Of a stretch of DNA of 61,753 nucleotides, positions 33,532 to 43,383 are shown piece after piece. Positions within the stretch are counted from its first letter, which is position 1, and the number at the start of each line of letters is the position of its first letter. The stretch lies in the NCBI GenBank assembly GCA_902543485.1, contig CACBYP010000009.1, forward strand, positions 1 through 61,753, given 5' to 3'. Source of the DNA: an uncultured Pelagibacteraceae bacterium (GTDB lineage Bacteria > Pseudomonadota > Alphaproteobacteria > Pelagibacterales > Pelagibacteraceae). The position numbers were made by a program, and so were the translations under genes. The notes below the pieces were generated by a model. The model worked only from the letters and a program-made list of their open reading frames with translations, had not been told where the DNA came from and searched no databases.

Positions 33532-35054
33532 TTTTCTATTTTTTTAAATAAAATATCTAATTTATTAATTTTTAAATCTTTTTTTAAAATTTCATTATTA
33601 TCAATTGATGTAAGATCAATAGAATTTTCTGTTTCATTAAAAACATTTAGTACTTTTACTGATGTTTCTGGCATTACCGGATATAGCAAGATAGTTATTT
33701 TTCTAATTAATTCTAATGCAGTATAAACAATCGTATTCAATCTTATTCTATTATCTTTCTTCTTCCAAGGTTCCTGATCATTAAAATATTTATTTGCAGC
33801 AAACAATCTATTAACAATAAAACTCATGTATTGGTTTATATCCTGTTTATCTATATATGATCTTATTTTATCTAGATTATTAAATGGTTTTAAAATTTCA
33901 AAATCCTCATCATTAAATTTATGATCAGGTATTAAAGATGAACAATTTTTTTCAGCAAAAGATAGAACTCTTTGACATAAGTTTCCAAAATTATTTGCTA
34001 AATCACTATTAATACAATTTTCTAATTTTTCCTCAGAAATATTCCCGTCATTACCAAAGGAAACTTCTTTAAGTAAATAATATCTTAATGGATCTAAACC
34101 ATAAACATTTATGATTTCTAATGGGTCTAAAATATTTCCTTTTGATTTTGACATTTTTTCATCACCGGAAAGGATCCATCCATGCCCATAAACCCTTTTG
34201 GGAGGCTCTATTTTCGCAGCTAACAAGAATGCTGGCCAATAAATAGCATGAAATCTTAATATGTCTTTACCAATAATATGTAAATCTGCTGGCCAAAAAT
34301 TTTTATATAATTCATTATTTTCATCGGGATATTTTAAAGAACTTAAATAATTTGTTAATGCATCTAACCATACATAAACTACATGATTTTCATCACTCGG
34401 TACTTTTACACCCCAAGAAAATGTTTTTCTACTAACAGATAAATCTTTTAAGCCACTTTTGACAAAGCTAATTACTTCATTTCTCCTACTTTCAGGCAAT
34501 ATAAAATTTTTGTTTTTTTCATAAAAATCTAATAACGGTTTTTCCCATTCTGAAAGTTTAAAAAAAAAAGATTCTTCTTCAACCCATTCAACAGCCGAAC
34601 CGGATGAATTAGCAACTTTTAAACCATCTTTTTCCTCAACTTCATCTTCATTATAAAAAGCCTCATCTGATACAGAGTACCAACCAGAATATTTAGACAA
34701 AAAAATTTGGTTATTTTTTTCAAGTATATTCCATAAATTTTGCACAGATACTTTATGTCTATCTTCTGTAGTTCTAATAAAATCAGTATTAGATAAATTT
34801 AATGTTTTGGTTAAATCCTCGAATGTTTTACTTATTTCATCACAAAATGATTTTGGATCTTTATTTAACTTTTCAGCAGATCTTTGTATTTTTAATCCAT
34901 GCTCATCTGTACCTGTTAAAAAATAGACTTCATAACCATCAATTTTTTTGAAACGAGCAAAAAAATCTGCAATTATACTTGAATATGCATGTCCCATATG
35001 AGGTTTTGCAGAAGGATAGTAAATTGGTGTTGTTATATAATAATTTTTATTCAC
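33528..35054 (-). CDS. metG: Methionyl-tRNA synthetase
   Basis: Class I synthetase, 508 residues. HIGH motif as PHMGHAYS (18-25), TGTDEHGLKIQRSAE, and KMSKS loop GDEKMSKSKGNILDP. It has no C-terminal tRNA-binding (Trbp111) domain and lacks the zinc-knuckle cysteines (the region reads GWYSVSDEAFYNEDEVEEKDG), the zinc-free MetG2-type form. Overlaps holB by 8 bases and tatD by 4. Confidence 0.95.
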   Translation of the reverse strand: MNKNYYITTPIYYPSAKPHMGHAYSSIIADFFARFKKIDGYEVYFLTGTDEHGLKIQRSAEKLNKDPKSFCDEISKTFEDLTKTLNLSNTDFIRTTEDRHKVSVQNLWNILEKNNQIFLSKYSGWYSVSDEAFYNEDEVEEKDGLKVANSSGSAVEWVEEESFFFKLSEWEKPLLDFYEKNKNFILPESRRNEVISFVKSGLKDLSVSRKTFSWGVKVPSDENHVVYVWLDALTNYLSSLKYPDENNELYKNFWPADLHIIGKDILRFHAIYWPAFLLAAKIEPPKRVYGHGWILSGDEKMSKSKGNILDPLEIINVYGLDPLRYYLLKEVSFGNDGNISEEKLENCINSDLANNFGNLCQRVLSFAEKNCSSLIPDHKFNDEDFEILKPFNNLDKIRSYIDKQDINQYMSFIVNRLFAANKYFNDQEPWKKKDNRIRLNTIVYTALELIRKITILLYPVMPETSVKVLNVFNETENSIDLTSIDNNEILKKDLKINKLDILFKKIEK

Positions 35055-35916
35055 TTAATAATTTATCCTTAAATTCTAAAAAAAAAGTTTCATAATCAAG
35101 ATTAAATTTTTTTACATTAGATAGTTTTGAATAATAATATTCTTTAACATTATATGACAATTTTTTTGTTGTGTTTATATGTTTATAAAAAAATAATTCA
35201 ATAATCATATTTATATTATTTCTTATAAACTCTTGTTTAAGATAGTGTTTATTATTAATTAAATTAACTAATAAATCATCAACAGTAGTTTCAGAAACTG
35301 ATAATTCATATTCATTCATATAATTTACTAAGGATATTAAAAAATAAGGTGTTGAATAATAATTTATCAAATTTGAATTTATTTGATTATAAATATTTTC
35401 ATTAAAGTAATTATTTACAATTATTTTGGTATTTTCATTGGAGATATTTAATTTAAATTCTATACATCGAGATTTTATTGTATCTATTAAAAACTTCTCT
35501 GAATTAAAAATTAAAATAAAAAAGACATTTTCATTTGGTTCTTCTAAATTTTTTAATAAAGCATTTGATGAATTAATATTTAAAAATTCAACATCGTCGA
35601 AGATTATAAATCTTGATTTATTGTTAAAGGACGATTGATTTATAAACTTTATGATTTCTCTAATTTGATCTATTTCAATATTTTTTTTATCATTATTTTT
35701 TTTTATATTTAAAACATTAGGATGGGATTTGTTTTTTATTAGTTCGTAATCATTATCGGAATTAAAAACTTTATATAAAAATTTTTTAGCAAGTAATGAT
35801 TTACCAATACCTTTTTTACCAGATAATAAAATTTTATTTGGAAGTTCATTATTTTCATAAAGTGTTACAAATTTTTCTAAATATGATTCATGTCCTATTA
35901 ATTTATATTCAGACAT
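35047..35916 (-). CDS. holB: DNA polymerase III delta-prime subunit
   Basis: 289-residue clamp-loader AAA+ protein, diverged and asparagine/lysine-rich. The P-loop region is LSGKKGIGKSLLAKKFL (31-47). FIIFDDVEFLNINSSNALLKNLEEPNEN holds the Walker B and SRC-type sensor helix, with SRCIEFKL afterwards. The zinc-binding cysteines typical of delta-prime are absent. Position between metG and tmk supports the name. It stops near the metG start and lies one base after tmk. Confidence 0.9.
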   Translation of the reverse strand: MSEYKLIGHESYLEKFVTLYENNELPNKILLSGKKGIGKSLLAKKFLYKVFNSDNDYELIKNKSHPNVLNIKKNNDKKNIEIDQIREIIKFINQSSFNNKSRFIIFDDVEFLNINSSNALLKNLEEPNENVFFILIFNSEKFLIDTIKSRCIEFKLNISNENTKIIVNNYFNENIYNQINSNLINYYSTPYFLISLVNYMNEYELSVSETTVDDLLVNLINNKHYLKQEFIRNNINMIIELFFYKHINTTKKLSYNVKEYYYSKLSNVKKFNLDYETFFLEFKDKLLSE

Positions 35917-36531
35917 TTATATTAATTTCTCAAGTTTATTTATTATGATTTTTTTTACTTCATTAATTTTATTAGTGTTTGAATTAATTTTAATATATTT
36001 GTTCTTATTGCTTGATATTTTTTCATAACCGTTCTGAACTTTGTTATAAAATTTAAGTTTAAATTTATCATATCTATTTAAGCTAGATCTATTTCTAAGT
36101 CTTTTTTGTAAATTTTTTGAATTTACAGTGCTTAAAAAAACTATATCAGGATTAAAATTTCCAATTATAAACTTATTCAGCATTTTGATTACCTTTAAAT
36201 CAATTTTCATTCCATAATGTTGATACGCAATAGTAGAATCTGTAAAACGATCAATTAATATTATTTTTTTTTTATAATTTTTTTTAATAATTTTCTCAAA
36301 ATTTTCTGATCTTCCTGCATAAAATAGCAATAGATCGGTTTTATTATTTAAATTTAGTTTCTTATTTAAAATTAATTTTCTTATTTTTTCTGAAAAAATT
36401 GAACCACCAGGCTCTCTTAATTTTATAAAACTTTTTCTTCGCTTTCTTAAATAATTAGCAGCAATATTAAAATTTGTAGTTTTTCCTGAGGCCTCAATGC
36501 CTTCAAATATAATAATTGGATATTTAGACAT
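35917..36531 (-). CDS. tmk: Thymidylate kinase
   Basis: dTMP to dTDP kinase, 204 residues. P-loop FEGIEASGKTTN (9-20), the DRX-type RFTDSTIAYQHYG (family: DRYxxSxxAYQ) and a LID-like RLRNRSSLNRYDK. The P-loop carries an Ala where many bacterial enzymes have Gly (EGSGKST), still a valid GxxxxGKT. Overlaps the dac gene by 8 bases. Confidence 0.93.
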   Translation of the reverse strand: MSKYPIIIFEGIEASGKTTNFNIAANYLRKRRKSFIKLREPGGSIFSEKIRKLILNKKLNLNNKTDLLLFYAGRSENFEKIIKKNYKKKIILIDRFTDSTIAYQHYGMKIDLKVIKMLNKFIIGNFNPDIVFLSTVNSKNLQKRLRNRSSLNRYDKFKLKFYNKVQNGYEKISSNKNKYIKINSNTNKINEVKKIIINKLEKLI

Positions 36532-37678
36532 CGCCCCATATCAAAAAATTGATAGAAGTTATCAACCTTGATATTGCATTTTGTTGTTTGATATTTTCTG
36601 TAGAAAATAAGTCATGATTAGATATAACTTCATCTTTATATAATACTTTTATTTCTGCTAATTTTTCTCCTTTTTTTATAGGTGCTTGTATAGGACCCTC
36701 ATAAACAATCTTCACTTTCATATATTTTTTTTTAGCTTTTGGAATAGTTTTATAAATTATATCTTTAGTATTAACTTTTACTTTTTTCTTATTTCCCTGC
36801 CATACATCTAGTTCATAAAGATATTCGTTATCATTAGTTATTTTTATTGTATCAAAATTTGTAATTCCCCAGGTTAACAATTTTTGTGATTGCTTTGATC
36901 GAGAATTCTTTGTTTCAAAACCACTTGCAACAGCTATTAATCTTCTTTCTTTTCTTAATATTGACGATGCAAGTGAATATTTTTCTGAACCAAGGTATCC
37001 AGTTTTAATTCCATCTACACCCATATTTTTATATAGTAATGGATTTCTATTTCCTTGTGTAATGGGATCCCCACCTGTCCTACTCCATGTAAATTCTTTA
37101 ATTTTAAAATACTCATAATATTTAGGATGATTCTTAATTAGATAATTTGACATAATTAAAATATCTCGAACGGTTGAATAATTATTATCATCATTAATCC
37201 CTGATGAATTTGAAAAATTAGTATTTTCCATTCCAATTTCCTGTGCTTTCTCAGTCATTAGCAAAGCAAATTCATCCTCTGTTCCTGCAATACCCTCTGC
37301 TAAAGCTACACAAGCATCATTACCTGAAGCAACAATTATACCTAATAATAAATCTTCGACCGAAACTTCATCTCCAACCATTATAAACATAGATGAATAA
37401 CCAGATGAGGATAGTCTCCATGCATTTTCAGAAACAATAAATTTTTCATCTAATGCGATTTCGCCACTTTTCAATAAATCAAAAGCAACGATAGAAGTCA
37501 TTATTTTTGTCATAGAAGCAGGAAATATTCTTTCATCAGGATTTTTTTCATATAAAATTTCACCAGATAGGTAGTCTTGTAAAATTGCAGTTCGTGCATT
37601 TATGTTAAATTTTGCATAAGAAATATTAGTTATAACTAAAAATGACAGAACAAAACTTAATAGTGCTTTTATTTTCAT
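36524..37678 (-). CDS. D-alanyl-D-alanine carboxypeptidase (PBP5/6-like)
   Basis: Peptidoglycan-trimming serine peptidase, 384 residues with a signal peptide (1-22, ISYA). The three active-site motifs are SxxK in FPASMTKIMT (S55, K58), SxN in VASGNDAC (S118, N120) and KTG in DGIKTGYLGS (225-227). A C-terminal beta-rich domain with lysine-rich strands follows, as in DacC/DacF. It lies between the RlpA-like gene and tmk, the standard alphaproteobacterial order. Confidence 0.94.
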   Translation of the reverse strand: MKIKALLSFVLSFLVITNISYAKFNINARTAILQDYLSGEILYEKNPDERIFPASMTKIMTSIVAFDLLKSGEIALDEKFIVSENAWRLSSSGYSSMFIMVGDEVSVEDLLLGIIVASGNDACVALAEGIAGTEDEFALLMTEKAQEIGMENTNFSNSSGINDDNNYSTVRDILIMSNYLIKNHPKYYEYFKIKEFTWSRTGGDPITQGNRNPLLYKNMGVDGIKTGYLGSEKYSLASSILRKERRLIAVASGFETKNSRSKQSQKLLTWGITNFDTIKITNDNEYLYELDVWQGNKKKVKVNTKDIIYKTIPKAKKKYMKVKIVYEGPIQAPIKKGEKLAEIKVLYKDEVISNHDLFSTENIKQQNAISRLITSINFLIWGDV

Positions 37679-38433
37679 AATTTTATTAATTCAATATTTT
37701 CAAAATTTATATTAGCTATCTCATTATATACATTTTTAATTGATCCTAAATTATAAAAAGGACCTTTGTAAACCCTATATAAATTTTTAGACATTTTTTT
37801 GATATTTATGTCTTTTAAATTGTATTCATCCTCAAGTCTTTTTTTCAATGTAATTGCAGATTCTTCAAAAAATAAATCGGCAAATTTAATTATAAATTCA
37901 AATTTTGTATTTTTTACCTTTTTAACTTTTGTATTATTATCTTTTTCAAGGGATATATTTTGAATTGATATACTGTCTACTGGAGCTTTATTAGCTACTT
38001 TTTTTTCCTCGTCAAATGTTTTTGCTTTATTTGCAACAAAAGTATTATTAGAATTTATTGTTTCTATACGTACATAAGGTTGATCAGGGTCTACATCAAG
38101 TTCAGTTGCTATTCTTTCTGAAATTACTGAATTATAAAAAATTGGATATTTCGAATTTTTTCCTACTTTAGCAATCAAATACTTTTCATTTAACAAATTT
38201 GTTATTTTTATATCTGTATCTTTTTTAAGTTTATTATTAAAAATAATTAATGATCTTTGATCTATTTTTTTTGAAACTAATCGTTTTTTGAAAATATCAT
38301 TATTAAATATAAGAGCAAATCCATCATTGGAGTAATTTTTGAAATCTTTATCGGTAATTACTTTTTTATTAGTAGTTTCACATGATGTTAAAATTATTGC
38401 TAAAAAAATTATTATCTTAAGTTTCATTTTCAA
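37675..38433 (-). CDS. RlpA-like lipoprotein with SPOR domain, degenerate
   Basis: 252 residues with a lipobox (AIILTSCET, C18). The middle (about 70-130: KLKKDTDIKITNLLNEKYLIAKVGKN ... SVISERIATELDVD) resembles the double-psi barrel of RlpA, a septal lytic transglycosylase. However, the catalytic histidine and aspartate positions of active RlpA (A-H-x-x-L and R-V-N-D-R-G-P) are not kept. The C-terminal 75 residues look like a SPOR domain (RVYKGPFYNLG), which binds denuded glycan at the septum. It lies between mltB and dac, where rlpA normally is. Overlaps both neighbours. Confidence 0.7.
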   Translation of the reverse strand: MKMKLKIIIFLAIILTSCETTNKKVITDKDFKNYSNDGFALIFNNDIFKKRLVSKKIDQRSLIIFNNKLKKDTDIKITNLLNEKYLIAKVGKNSKYPIFYNSVISERIATELDVDPDQPYVRIETINSNNTFVANKAKTFDEEKKVANKAPVDSISIQNISLEKDNNTKVKKVKNTKFEFIIKFADLFFEESAITLKKRLEDEYNLKDINIKKMSKNLYRVYKGPFYNLGSIKNVYNEIANINFENIELIKL

Positions 38434-39412
38434 AACTATTTTTTAATGTGCATACTGCCAAACTAAATCTTAATGATCTATTCCATTTTAAGATTAACTT
38501 ATAATTATTAAAAATAATATATGCTGGATTAAGTTTATTTGCATTTTCAACTATTTCAGCATCAGGAGTAACTATTGCTGCTGTCAAATTGTCATATTTG
38601 TCCAAAAAAGACGAATTTTTTATATAATTTTTTAAATATTTTACTTTTCTCTCATGCTTAATTTTTTTTGCTGATGTATTTAAATATTTATCTGGAATGT
38701 TTTCATTTAGATTAATCCTATAAAAACACGGAGTATTATCATTCCATCCAAGATTACTTAAATAATTAGCTGCAGATGCAAAAGAATCCTCTATATTTTT
38801 TAAATCAATTGATCCATCTTTATTATAGTCAATTGCATGATTTTTAATTGTGGATGGCATAAATTGAAAATTACCAAATGCACCTGCCCAAGATCCAAAT
38901 AATGTGCTTGGATCTATAATTTTTGTGTCTACTAATTTTAAAAGGGTGATTAATTCTTTAGTAAAAAATTCACTTCTTCTTTGATCGTAGCTTAATGTTG
39001 CAAGTGAAGAAATAATATCCATTTTGCCTAAATAGTTTCCAAAATTAGTTTCAATTCCCATAAGAGCTAATAACAAATTTTTATCTACTTTGTATTCAGA
39101 AGATACTTTATTAATAATATTATTTTCTTTATTTAATATAATTTTTCCTAATTTTACTTTTTTTGACGATGTTCTTTTTGAAATATATGTCTTTGTGTCT
39201 TCATAAAATTCTGGTTGGTATCTGTCATACTTTATTACATCAGGTAAAAACTTTGTTTTATCTATTAAATTATTAACTGTTGATTTACTAATACCTTCAT
39301 TAATTGCTCTTTTTTTAAATTTAATTTTCCAATTGTTAAAATCATCAGCGATTAGAGTTGAGGAATTTAAAATAATTAATATTGATATGATAAATAATTT
39401 AATTTTTTTCAT
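38417..39412 (-). CDS. mltB: Lytic murein transglycosylase B
   Basis: 331 residues with a signal peptide (about 1-22). The catalytic glutamate is in LMGIETNFGNYLG (E121), and the family's GSWAGAFGNFQFMPSTI and DYNKDGSIDLKN (Ca2+-like loop) follow. The N-terminal WKIKFKKRAINEGIS is also typical. There is no lipobox, so it is a periplasmic MltB/SltB form. It precedes the RlpA-like and Dac genes in a cell-wall operon. Confidence 0.92.
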   Translation of the reverse strand: MKKIKLFIISILIILNSSTLIADDFNNWKIKFKKRAINEGISKSTVNNLIDKTKFLPDVIKYDRYQPEFYEDTKTYISKRTSSKKVKLGKIILNKENNIINKVSSEYKVDKNLLLALMGIETNFGNYLGKMDIISSLATLSYDQRRSEFFTKELITLLKLVDTKIIDPSTLFGSWAGAFGNFQFMPSTIKNHAIDYNKDGSIDLKNIEDSFASAANYLSNLGWNDNTPCFYRINLNENIPDKYLNTSAKKIKHERKVKYLKNYIKNSSFLDKYDNLTAAIVTPDAEIVENANKLNPAYIIFNNYKLILKWNRSLRFSLAVCTLKNSFENET

Positions 39413-40283
39413 ACAAATCTTTTAGGTATATCGATACAGCAATCCATATCAAAATAAAGCTGATTAATTTGTGTATATCTAATTCCTCATTATATAAGAA
39501 ATAACCCAACAAGAATTGTAAAGTTGGAGTTATATAAAAAACCATGCCAGTTGGACCTAAACCACATAATTCAACACCTCTAACATATAAATATAAAGGA
39601 ATCACGGTCATAGGGCCTGCCAGCATGAATATTAACATTAGTTTTACATTCGATATATCAAAATCATTTAAATCATTTTGTACAATTAAATAAAAAGCAA
39701 ATATTACCGCTGGAAAAATAAATAAACTTTCAACTAATAAACCAATATCTGTGTCTACATCAATTTTTTTTCTTACTAAATTATAAAAACTCCAACTTAA
39801 AGCTACTATTAATCCAACCCATGGTATTGATTGGAAACTAGATATTACTAAATACAAAATTGATATAGTTACGATTAAAAGTGAAATTTTAGTTTTGAAA
39901 CTTAATTCCTCTTTTAAAAAAAAATAACCTAAAAAAACACTTATTATAGGCATTATAAAATATCCAAAACTAGCATCTATAACTTGATCATTTCCTATTG
40001 CATAAATCCAAACAGCCCAATTCGTAAAAATTAATAATCCAGATAAAAACAACATCATAATTTTTTTTTTATCTTTAAAAACCGAGCTAAATTTTTTCCA
40101 CTTTGATAAAATGATTGTTGTTAAAATTAGCATAACAGTTGTCCATGCACTTCGATGTAGGACAACTTCAATGTGGCCAGCAAAAGCAATATATTTAAAA
40201 TATATAACTCCAATAAAACCCCACCAGAAAGAACCAAATGCCGTTAAAATTATACCTTTATTAAATTGATTTTTGCTTAACAT
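39399..40283 (-). CDS. rarD: RarD-type EamA transporter
   Basis: An integral membrane protein of about 294 residues (ten helices). The signature is FWWGFIGVIYFKYIAFAGHIEVVLHRSAW, characteristic of RarD, followed by NWAVWIYAIGNDQVIDASFGYFIMPI. The substrate is unknown. The ATG at 40283 is chosen over an in-frame TTG four codons upstream. It overlaps mltB by 14 bases and is divergent from tRNA-Ser. Confidence 0.88.
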   Translation of the reverse strand: MLSKNQFNKGIILTAFGSFWWGFIGVIYFKYIAFAGHIEVVLHRSAWTTVMLILTTIILSKWKKFSSVFKDKKKIMMLFLSGLLIFTNWAVWIYAIGNDQVIDASFGYFIMPIISVFLGYFFLKEELSFKTKISLLIVTISILYLVISSFQSIPWVGLIVALSWSFYNLVRKKIDVDTDIGLLVESLFIFPAVIFAFYLIVQNDLNDFDISNVKLMLIFMLAGPMTVIPLYLYVRGVELCGLGPTGMVFYITPTLQFLLGYFLYNEELDIHKLISFILIWIAVSIYLKDLYEKN

Positions 40284-40343
40284 TATATTGATCAATTAAA
40301 CTATTTTGTTTATGAAATATAGAATTTTAATTATTACAAATTA

Positions 40344-40433
40344 GGAGAGATGGCTGAGCGGTTGAAAGCACCGGTCTTGAAAACCGGCAAAGGGGCAACT
40401 CTTTCCTGGGTTCGAATCCCAGTCTCTCCGCCA
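40344..40433 (+). tRNA. tRNA-Ser (anticodon TGA)
   Basis: 90 nt including encoded CCA (40431-40433). Acceptor GGAGAGA pairs with TCTCTCC, discriminator G. The anticodon stem is CCGGT/ACCGG with loop CTTGAAA, giving TGA. A long variable arm and T arm CTGGGTTCGAATCCCAG confirm a class II serine tRNA. Its last base abuts the stop of the convergent sdhE gene. Confidence 0.97.
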
Positions 40434-40694
40434 CTAATATTTATTTTTAAATTCTATAAGTTTTTCTAAGATGATTTTATCTTCAAAATCTTTTGAATTT
40501 TTACCTAAACTTAAGTTGACTAAAGTTTCGTCATCAAAATTAATTAACTTATCTAAAGAAACTAATTCTTTATGATCGAGATTGTCAATAATTGAATTAA
40601 CAAATTTAGAAACAAAGATATCCATTTCTTTAGTTCCACGATATTGAGCTCTGTATAAAATTTTATTAATTAAATTTTGTTTATTTGAATCCAT
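40434..40694 (-). CDS. sdhE: FAD assembly factor SdhE
   Basis: An 86-residue helical protein with the SdhE/SDH5 hallmark YRGTKEMDIFVSKF (18-31; R19-G20 contact the flavin-target). It promotes covalent FAD attachment to succinate dehydrogenase. The C-terminal half (LVSLDKLINFDDETLVNLSL) has the family layout but lacks the tryptophan commonly found there. It is divergent from recG, as in other Alphaproteobacteria; mfd, often next to it, is absent here. Confidence 0.88.
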   Translation of the reverse strand: MDSNKQNLINKILYRAQYRGTKEMDIFVSKFVNSIIDNLDHKELVSLDKLINFDDETLVNLSLGKNSKDFEDKIILEKLIEFKNKY

Positions 40695-40720
40695 TAATTA
40701 AATCTTTATATATATAAATC

Positions 40721-42760
40721 ATGAATGATCACGAATATTTATTGTCGAATATTCAGAATATTAAAGGTATAGGGAAAAAAACAGGCCAATTATTTAAAAG
40801 AAAAAATATAAATACAATTTTTGATTTATTGTGGCATCTACCTACGAGTAAAATTGAAAATTCAAAAGTAACAAATATTGGTGATATACAAATAGGTAAA
40901 TTACAAACAATTAAATTAACACCTCTAAAATATAATTTTCCTAGAATAAGACGATTACCTAACCGAGTTGTATGTCAAAGTAATGATATAAAAATTGATT
41001 GTGTTTTTTTTAATTCATATGAAGGATATATAAAAAAAATCTTACCGTTAAATACTGAAATAATAATAAGTGGAAAAATTAATTTTTTTAGAAATAAATA
41101 TCAAATCACTAATCCGACACAGGTTAAAGAAAATAATGAAAATATCTTAGAGGCTCAAAATAAATATAGTCTTACAGAAGGTCTTACAACCAATAAATAC
41201 AATAATATAATTAATGAAGTTTTAAAGGAATTACCAGATTTAGATGAGTGGCTAAATGACGATATAAAGAAAAAATTTAATAATATTAAGTGGAAAGATG
41301 CAATTTTAAAAATTCACAGTCTTGATACTAAAGAAATTTTAAAATCTAAGTATTATAAACGTTTAGTTTTTGACGAATTGTTTGCTCATTTTTTATTATC
41401 TTCAAAAATAAGAACTAAAATAAAAAAAATAAAGAAATCACAAAAAATTTTTAAAGATTGTAAGGAAAAATTAATACAAGATTTAAATTTTAGATTAACA
41501 AATGATCAGGAAGCAGCAATAAAAATTATAAACGAAGATCTTAAATCAAAAAGTAGAATGTTTAGACTTTTGCAAGGTGATGTTGGATCTGGTAAAACAA
41601 TTGTATCCATGATAGCTGCAGTAAATTGTATAAATGCTGGATATCAAACTAGTTTTATGGTGCCTACTGAAATTCTAGCTAAGCAACATTTTTCTTTTGC
41701 TAAAAAATATCTACCCAAAAATGTAAAAATTGAAATGTTAACAGGTAAGTCAAAATATGCCGATAGAAAGAAAATTTTAGAAAATCTTAAATTTGGTAAA
41801 ATAGACTTTCTGATAGGAACACATGCGTTATTCCAAAAAAAAGTTGAATATAATAAACTGGGTTTAATAATTATTGATGAACAACATAAGTTCGGTGTTC
41901 GTCAGCGTAAAGAGTTATCAGAAAAAGGTGGAAATAATTGCGATGTTCTAGTCATGTCTGCAACTCCAATACCAAGAACAATGATGATGACGGTTTATGG
42001 TGATATGGATTTGACCTTAATTAAAGAAAAACCAAAAAATAGAAAAAAAATAGTCACTTACAGTAAGTTAGAAGATAAAATATCTGAAATAATTAGATTT
42101 GTTAAAAAAGAAATTTCTAATAAAAACCAAATTTTCTGGGTTTGTCCTTTGATAGAAGAGTCGAAAAAAGTTGAACATCAATCTGTCGTAAATAAATTTA
42201 AGTATTTAGAAAAATATTTTAAGAATAGAATTGGATTAATTCATGGTTCACTTGATAAGGATGAAAGGAACAAAATTTTAAATAATTTCTTAGATAGAAA
42301 GTTGGATATATTGGTTTCAACCACTGTTATTGAGGTTGGAATTGATTTTCCTAATGCTAACGTAATTGTTATTGAGAATGCTGATAAGTATGGTTTATCC
42401 CAATTACATCAGTTACGAGGTCGTGTCGGACGTGGTAGTAAACAATCTTACTGTATATTGATGTTTAAATCCTCACTAAGTGAAAATGCAAAAAAAAGAA
42501 TTAACATTCTCAAAAGTTCAGATGACGGTTTTGTAATTTCTGAGGAAGATATGAAATTACGTGGATATGGGGATTTGTTAGGATTTAAGCAAAGTGGAAT
42601 TAAAAATTTTAGATTAGCTGATCCCATATTAAATGAAGATTTATTCTTACTTGCTGAGGCAGAAGTAAAAAAATTAGAGATGAAAGGTGATAATTTCAGT
42701 AAATATAATAAATTATTAAAATTATACGATCGAGCCTCAATAATTAACGAAATTTCTTAA
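40721..42760 (+). CDS. recG: ATP-dependent DNA helicase RecG
   Basis: Fork-reversal helicase, 679 residues. An N-terminal wedge/OB domain (about 1-180) is followed by helicase motifs: I in LLQGDVGSGKTIVSM, II as IIDEQHKFGVRQR, III in VMSATPIPRTM, and V/VI in STTVIEVGIDFPNANV and HQLRGRVGRG. The C-terminal RecG box appears as DLLGFKQSG. Length and motif order are normal. It overlaps the DUF502 gene by 4 bases at its 3' end. Confidence 0.96.
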   Translation: MNDHEYLLSNIQNIKGIGKKTGQLFKRKNINTIFDLLWHLPTSKIENSKVTNIGDIQIGKLQTIKLTPLKYNFPRIRRLPNRVVCQSNDIKIDCVFFNSYEGYIKKILPLNTEIIISGKINFFRNKYQITNPTQVKENNENILEAQNKYSLTEGLTTNKYNNIINEVLKELPDLDEWLNDDIKKKFNNIKWKDAILKIHSLDTKEILKSKYYKRLVFDELFAHFLLSSKIRTKIKKIKKSQKIFKDCKEKLIQDLNFRLTNDQEAAIKIINEDLKSKSRMFRLLQGDVGSGKTIVSMIAAVNCINAGYQTSFMVPTEILAKQHFSFAKKYLPKNVKIEMLTGKSKYADRKKILENLKFGKIDFLIGTHALFQKKVEYNKLGLIIIDEQHKFGVRQRKELSEKGGNNCDVLVMSATPIPRTMMMTVYGDMDLTLIKEKPKNRKKIVTYSKLEDKISEIIRFVKKEISNKNQIFWVCPLIEESKKVEHQSVVNKFKYLEKYFKNRIGLIHGSLDKDERNKILNNFLDRKLDILVSTTVIEVGIDFPNANVIVIENADKYGLSQLHQLRGRVGRGSKQSYCILMFKSSLSENAKKRINILKSSDDGFVISEEDMKLRGYGDLLGFKQSGIKNFRLADPILNEDLFLLAEAEVKKLEMKGDNFSKYNKLLKLYDRASIINEIS

Positions 42761-43380
42761 ATTTTTTTTGGATCTGAAGTACCAGCTGAAACAATAAATT
42801 TAGACGCTTCTTCAAAAGTCATATCTAAATAAATAACTTCATCTTTGGGAAACATTAATAAAAATCCACTTGTAGGATTTGGTGTTGTTGGAACAAATAC
42901 ATTAATAAGATTAGTATTTGTTTTTTTTGATATTTCACCATCGTTTTCTCTGGTCGCAAACCCTACTGCCCAACTTCCTTTTCTCGGATACTCAACTAAA
43001 ACTACACTTTTCTTTGATCCTTTTTTTGGTGCTAATGTTTCAGTCATTTGGCCAATTGCAGAATAAATTGTTCTAAGAATTGGTATTCTTTTTAATATAT
43101 CATTAAATATTTTAAGTATTTTTTTTCCAATAAATGAAAGAGATAAACTTCCAATTATTGTAATAAAAATTATAGCTAATAATATTTCTAAACCTGGTAT
43201 TGCAAAAGGCAAATAACTATTTGGATTTAATTCGTTTGGTATTAATTTTGACGATATAGATATAAAAAATCTAGTTAAATATAATGTGATACCTATTGGA
43301 ACAAGAACAACTATTCCTGTTATAAAATAGTTTCTAAGTCTTCCAAGGATTGAAATGCCTCTTCTTTTTAATTTTGCCAT
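42757..43380 (-). CDS. DUF502-family membrane protein
   Basis: 207 residues with two clear N-terminal helices (RNYFITGIVVLVPIGITLYLT and LEILLAIIFITIIGSLSLSF). Then follow the family's IPILRTIYSAIGQMTE and SVVLVEYPRKGSWAVGFAT, and a C-terminal VFVPTTPNPTSGFLLMFPKDEV. The family is widespread in Proteobacteria and of unknown function. It often neighbours recG, as here. The DUF502 name is from motif memory. Confidence 0.88.
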   Translation of the reverse strand: MAKLKRRGISILGRLRNYFITGIVVLVPIGITLYLTRFFISISSKLIPNELNPNSYLPFAIPGLEILLAIIFITIIGSLSLSFIGKKILKIFNDILKRIPILRTIYSAIGQMTETLAPKKGSKKSVVLVEYPRKGSWAVGFATRENDGEISKKTNTNLINVFVPTTPNPTSGFLLMFPKDEVIYLDMTFEEASKFIVSAGTSDPKKI

Positions 43381-43383
43381 AAA

